Part shown: in pieces, positions 63,086 to 64,000 of the stretch
Layout of the letters: every line of letters begins with the position of its first letter
How positions within the stretch are numbered: the first letter of the stretch is position 1
DNA from: Mesorhizobium sp.
GTDB lineage: Bacteria; Pseudomonadota; Alphaproteobacteria; Rhizobiales; Rhizobiaceae
NCBI RefSeq assembly: GCF_004962245.1
Contig: NZ_SUHQ01000009.1
Location: 1 to 64,000 of the forward strand
Length of the DNA: 64,000 nt
Direction of reading: 5' to 3'
Notes under the pieces: generated by a model
Databases searched by the model: none
What the model saw: the letters and a program-made list of their open reading frames with translations, nothing else
What the model was told of the DNA's origin: nothing
Program-made: the position numbers and the translations under genes

Positions 63086-64000
63086 ATGCATAAGAAGATT
63101 GCAATCATTGGCGACCGCTTCATGCTTCCCGAGGTGTTTCGCGAGAAAATCGAGATGGCCTGCGGCGACAATCTCGACATCCGCACACTTGAGACCGCAT
63201 GGCCCGACGAGCCGATGGAATTCGGCAATGCGGCGCTGGGCCTCGATAAGGTCAAGGAATATTTTGGCGATCCGGACGAGGTGGTCGATTTCATCGGCGA
63301 CGCCGAGATCTTCGTCACCCAGCTTGCGCCGCTCTCCGAGACCATGATGCAGCGCATGCCCGCGCTCAAGCTGGTTGCGGTGTCGCGCGGCGGCCCGATC
63401 AACATCGACATGGCTGCCGCCAGAACCCATGGCATCACCGTGGTCAACGTGCCGGGCCGCAATGCGAGCGCCGTGGCCGAGTTCGCCATCGGCGCCATCC
63501 TCGCCGAGACGCGGCTGATCCGGGTCGGGCACGAAGCCCTGCGCAAGGGAGAATGGCGCGGTGATCTCTACCGGGCCGACCGCACCGGCCGCGAGCTCAA
63601 CGAAATGACCGTCGGCGTCATCGGCTATGGCAACATCGGCACCAAAGTTGTCCGCTTGTTGCGCGCCTTCGGCTGCCGCATCCTGGTCACCGATCCCTAC
63701 GTGCAACTGAGCGCCGACGACCGCAATGGCGGCGTCGAACTGGTCGCGCTGGACGAGCTTCTGTCCCGCTCCGACGTGATCACGCTTCATCCCCGGGTGA
63801 CCGAGGAAACCCGCGGTATGATCGGCAAGGACACCATCGCGCAAATGAAACCGGGAGTGACCCTTGTCAACACCGCGCGCGGGCCGCTGGTCGACTACGA
63901 CGCGCTTTACGATGCGCTCGTCTCGGGACATATCGGCAGCGCGATGCTGGAGACGTTCGCGGTCGAGCCGGTGCCTGCCGATTGGCCGCTGCTGCAGCTT
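63086..64000 (+). CDS. D-isomer-specific 2-hydroxyacid dehydrogenase (truncated by window)
   Basis: The first 305 residues of an NAD-dependent 2-hydroxyacid dehydrogenase. The N-terminal catalytic lobe includes LVAVSRGGPINID; the cofactor fold starts VGVIGYGNIGTKVVRLL; ARGPLVDYDAL and the catalytic Arg (NTARG) are present; the C-terminal Glu-His part lies outside. ATG 63086, 10 bases after the kinase. It may oxidise or reduce a hydroxyacid in the polyol pathway. Confidence 0.9.
   Translation, partial: MHKKIAIIGDRFMLPEVFREKIEMACGDNLDIRTLETAWPDEPMEFGNAALGLDKVKEYFGDPDEVVDFIGDAEIFVTQLAPLSETMMQRMPALKLVAVSRGGPINIDMAAARTHGITVVNVPGRNASAVAEFAIGAILAETRLIRVGHEALRKGEWRGDLYRADRTGRELNEMTVGVIGYGNIGTKVVRLLRAFGCRILVTDPYVQLSADDRNGGVELVALDELLSRSDVITLHPRVTEETRGMIGKDTIAQMKPGVTLVNTARGPLVDYDALYDALVSGHIGSAMLETFAVEPVPADWPLLQL

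Noticed and set aside
1..64000. CRISPR arrays, tRNA or rRNA genes, phage genes, insertion sequences
   Set aside because: I looked for spaced direct repeats, transposase motifs and RNA gene signatures and saw none.

Overview
This 64 kb window looks like chromosomal accessory-metabolism DNA from a high-GC alphaproteobacterium, most likely Mesorhizobium or a close relative in the Rhizobiales. The reasons are the density of ABC uptake operons each with its own regulator, an EryD/EryA-type polyol locus, MurQ/AnmK recycling genes, and short palindromic intergenic repeats of the kind scattered through Mesorhizobium genomes. I saw no rRNA, tRNA, CRISPR array, phage gene or insertion sequence. Assignments rest on reading the sequence and on family knowledge; no database search was run.

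Layout. (1) 1-7189, minus: RpiR regulator, sugar-type binding protein, a single-chain MalF-MalG fused permease, ATPase, amidohydrolase and the start of an aldehyde dehydrogenase, which together form an uptake-plus-catabolism operon. (2) 7715-11021, minus: anmK, a decayed serine hydrolase, murQ and a FadR-type GntR regulator (anhydro-MurNAc recycling). (3) 11226-24982, plus: FAH-family hydrolase, alpha/beta hydrolase, amidohydrolase, a complete branched-chain-type (Liv) ABC system whose second ATPase is fused to a Tm-1-like/UPF0261 domain, a flotillin-like protein, and two related SRPBCC proteins, one fused to a quinone oxidoreductase. (4) 24987-29889, minus: 2OG-Fe(II) oxygenase followed by a spermidine/putrescine-type ABC operon. 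(5) 30165-35293, plus: pseudouridine kinase with an HTH domain, pseudouridine-5'-phosphate glycosidase, enoyl-CoA hydratase and NDP-forming acyl-CoA synthetase.

(6) 35316-40399, minus: FAD-linked oxidoreductase and a fused indolepyruvate:ferredoxin oxidoreductase behind a visible promoter and a short leader ORF. (7) 40452-47806, minus: five tightly coupled genes, SWIM zinc-finger protein, DUF5691, MoxR-like AAA ATPase, DUF5682 and VWA protein. This is the best candidate here for a poorly described system. (8) 48079-54595, minus: LacI regulator, sugar ABC transporter and GH63-like glycosidase, with two AAACGTTT operators in front. (9) 54814-64000, plus: EryD-like regulator, binding protein, two permeases, two different ATPases, EryA-like kinase and a truncated 2-hydroxyacid dehydrogenase.

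Cross-cutting observations: three of the binding-protein genes are separated from the permease gene by a strong hairpin, which fits raised expression of the binding protein. Two ATPases of the polyol transporter have complementary active-site substitutions and probably form an asymmetric heterodimer.
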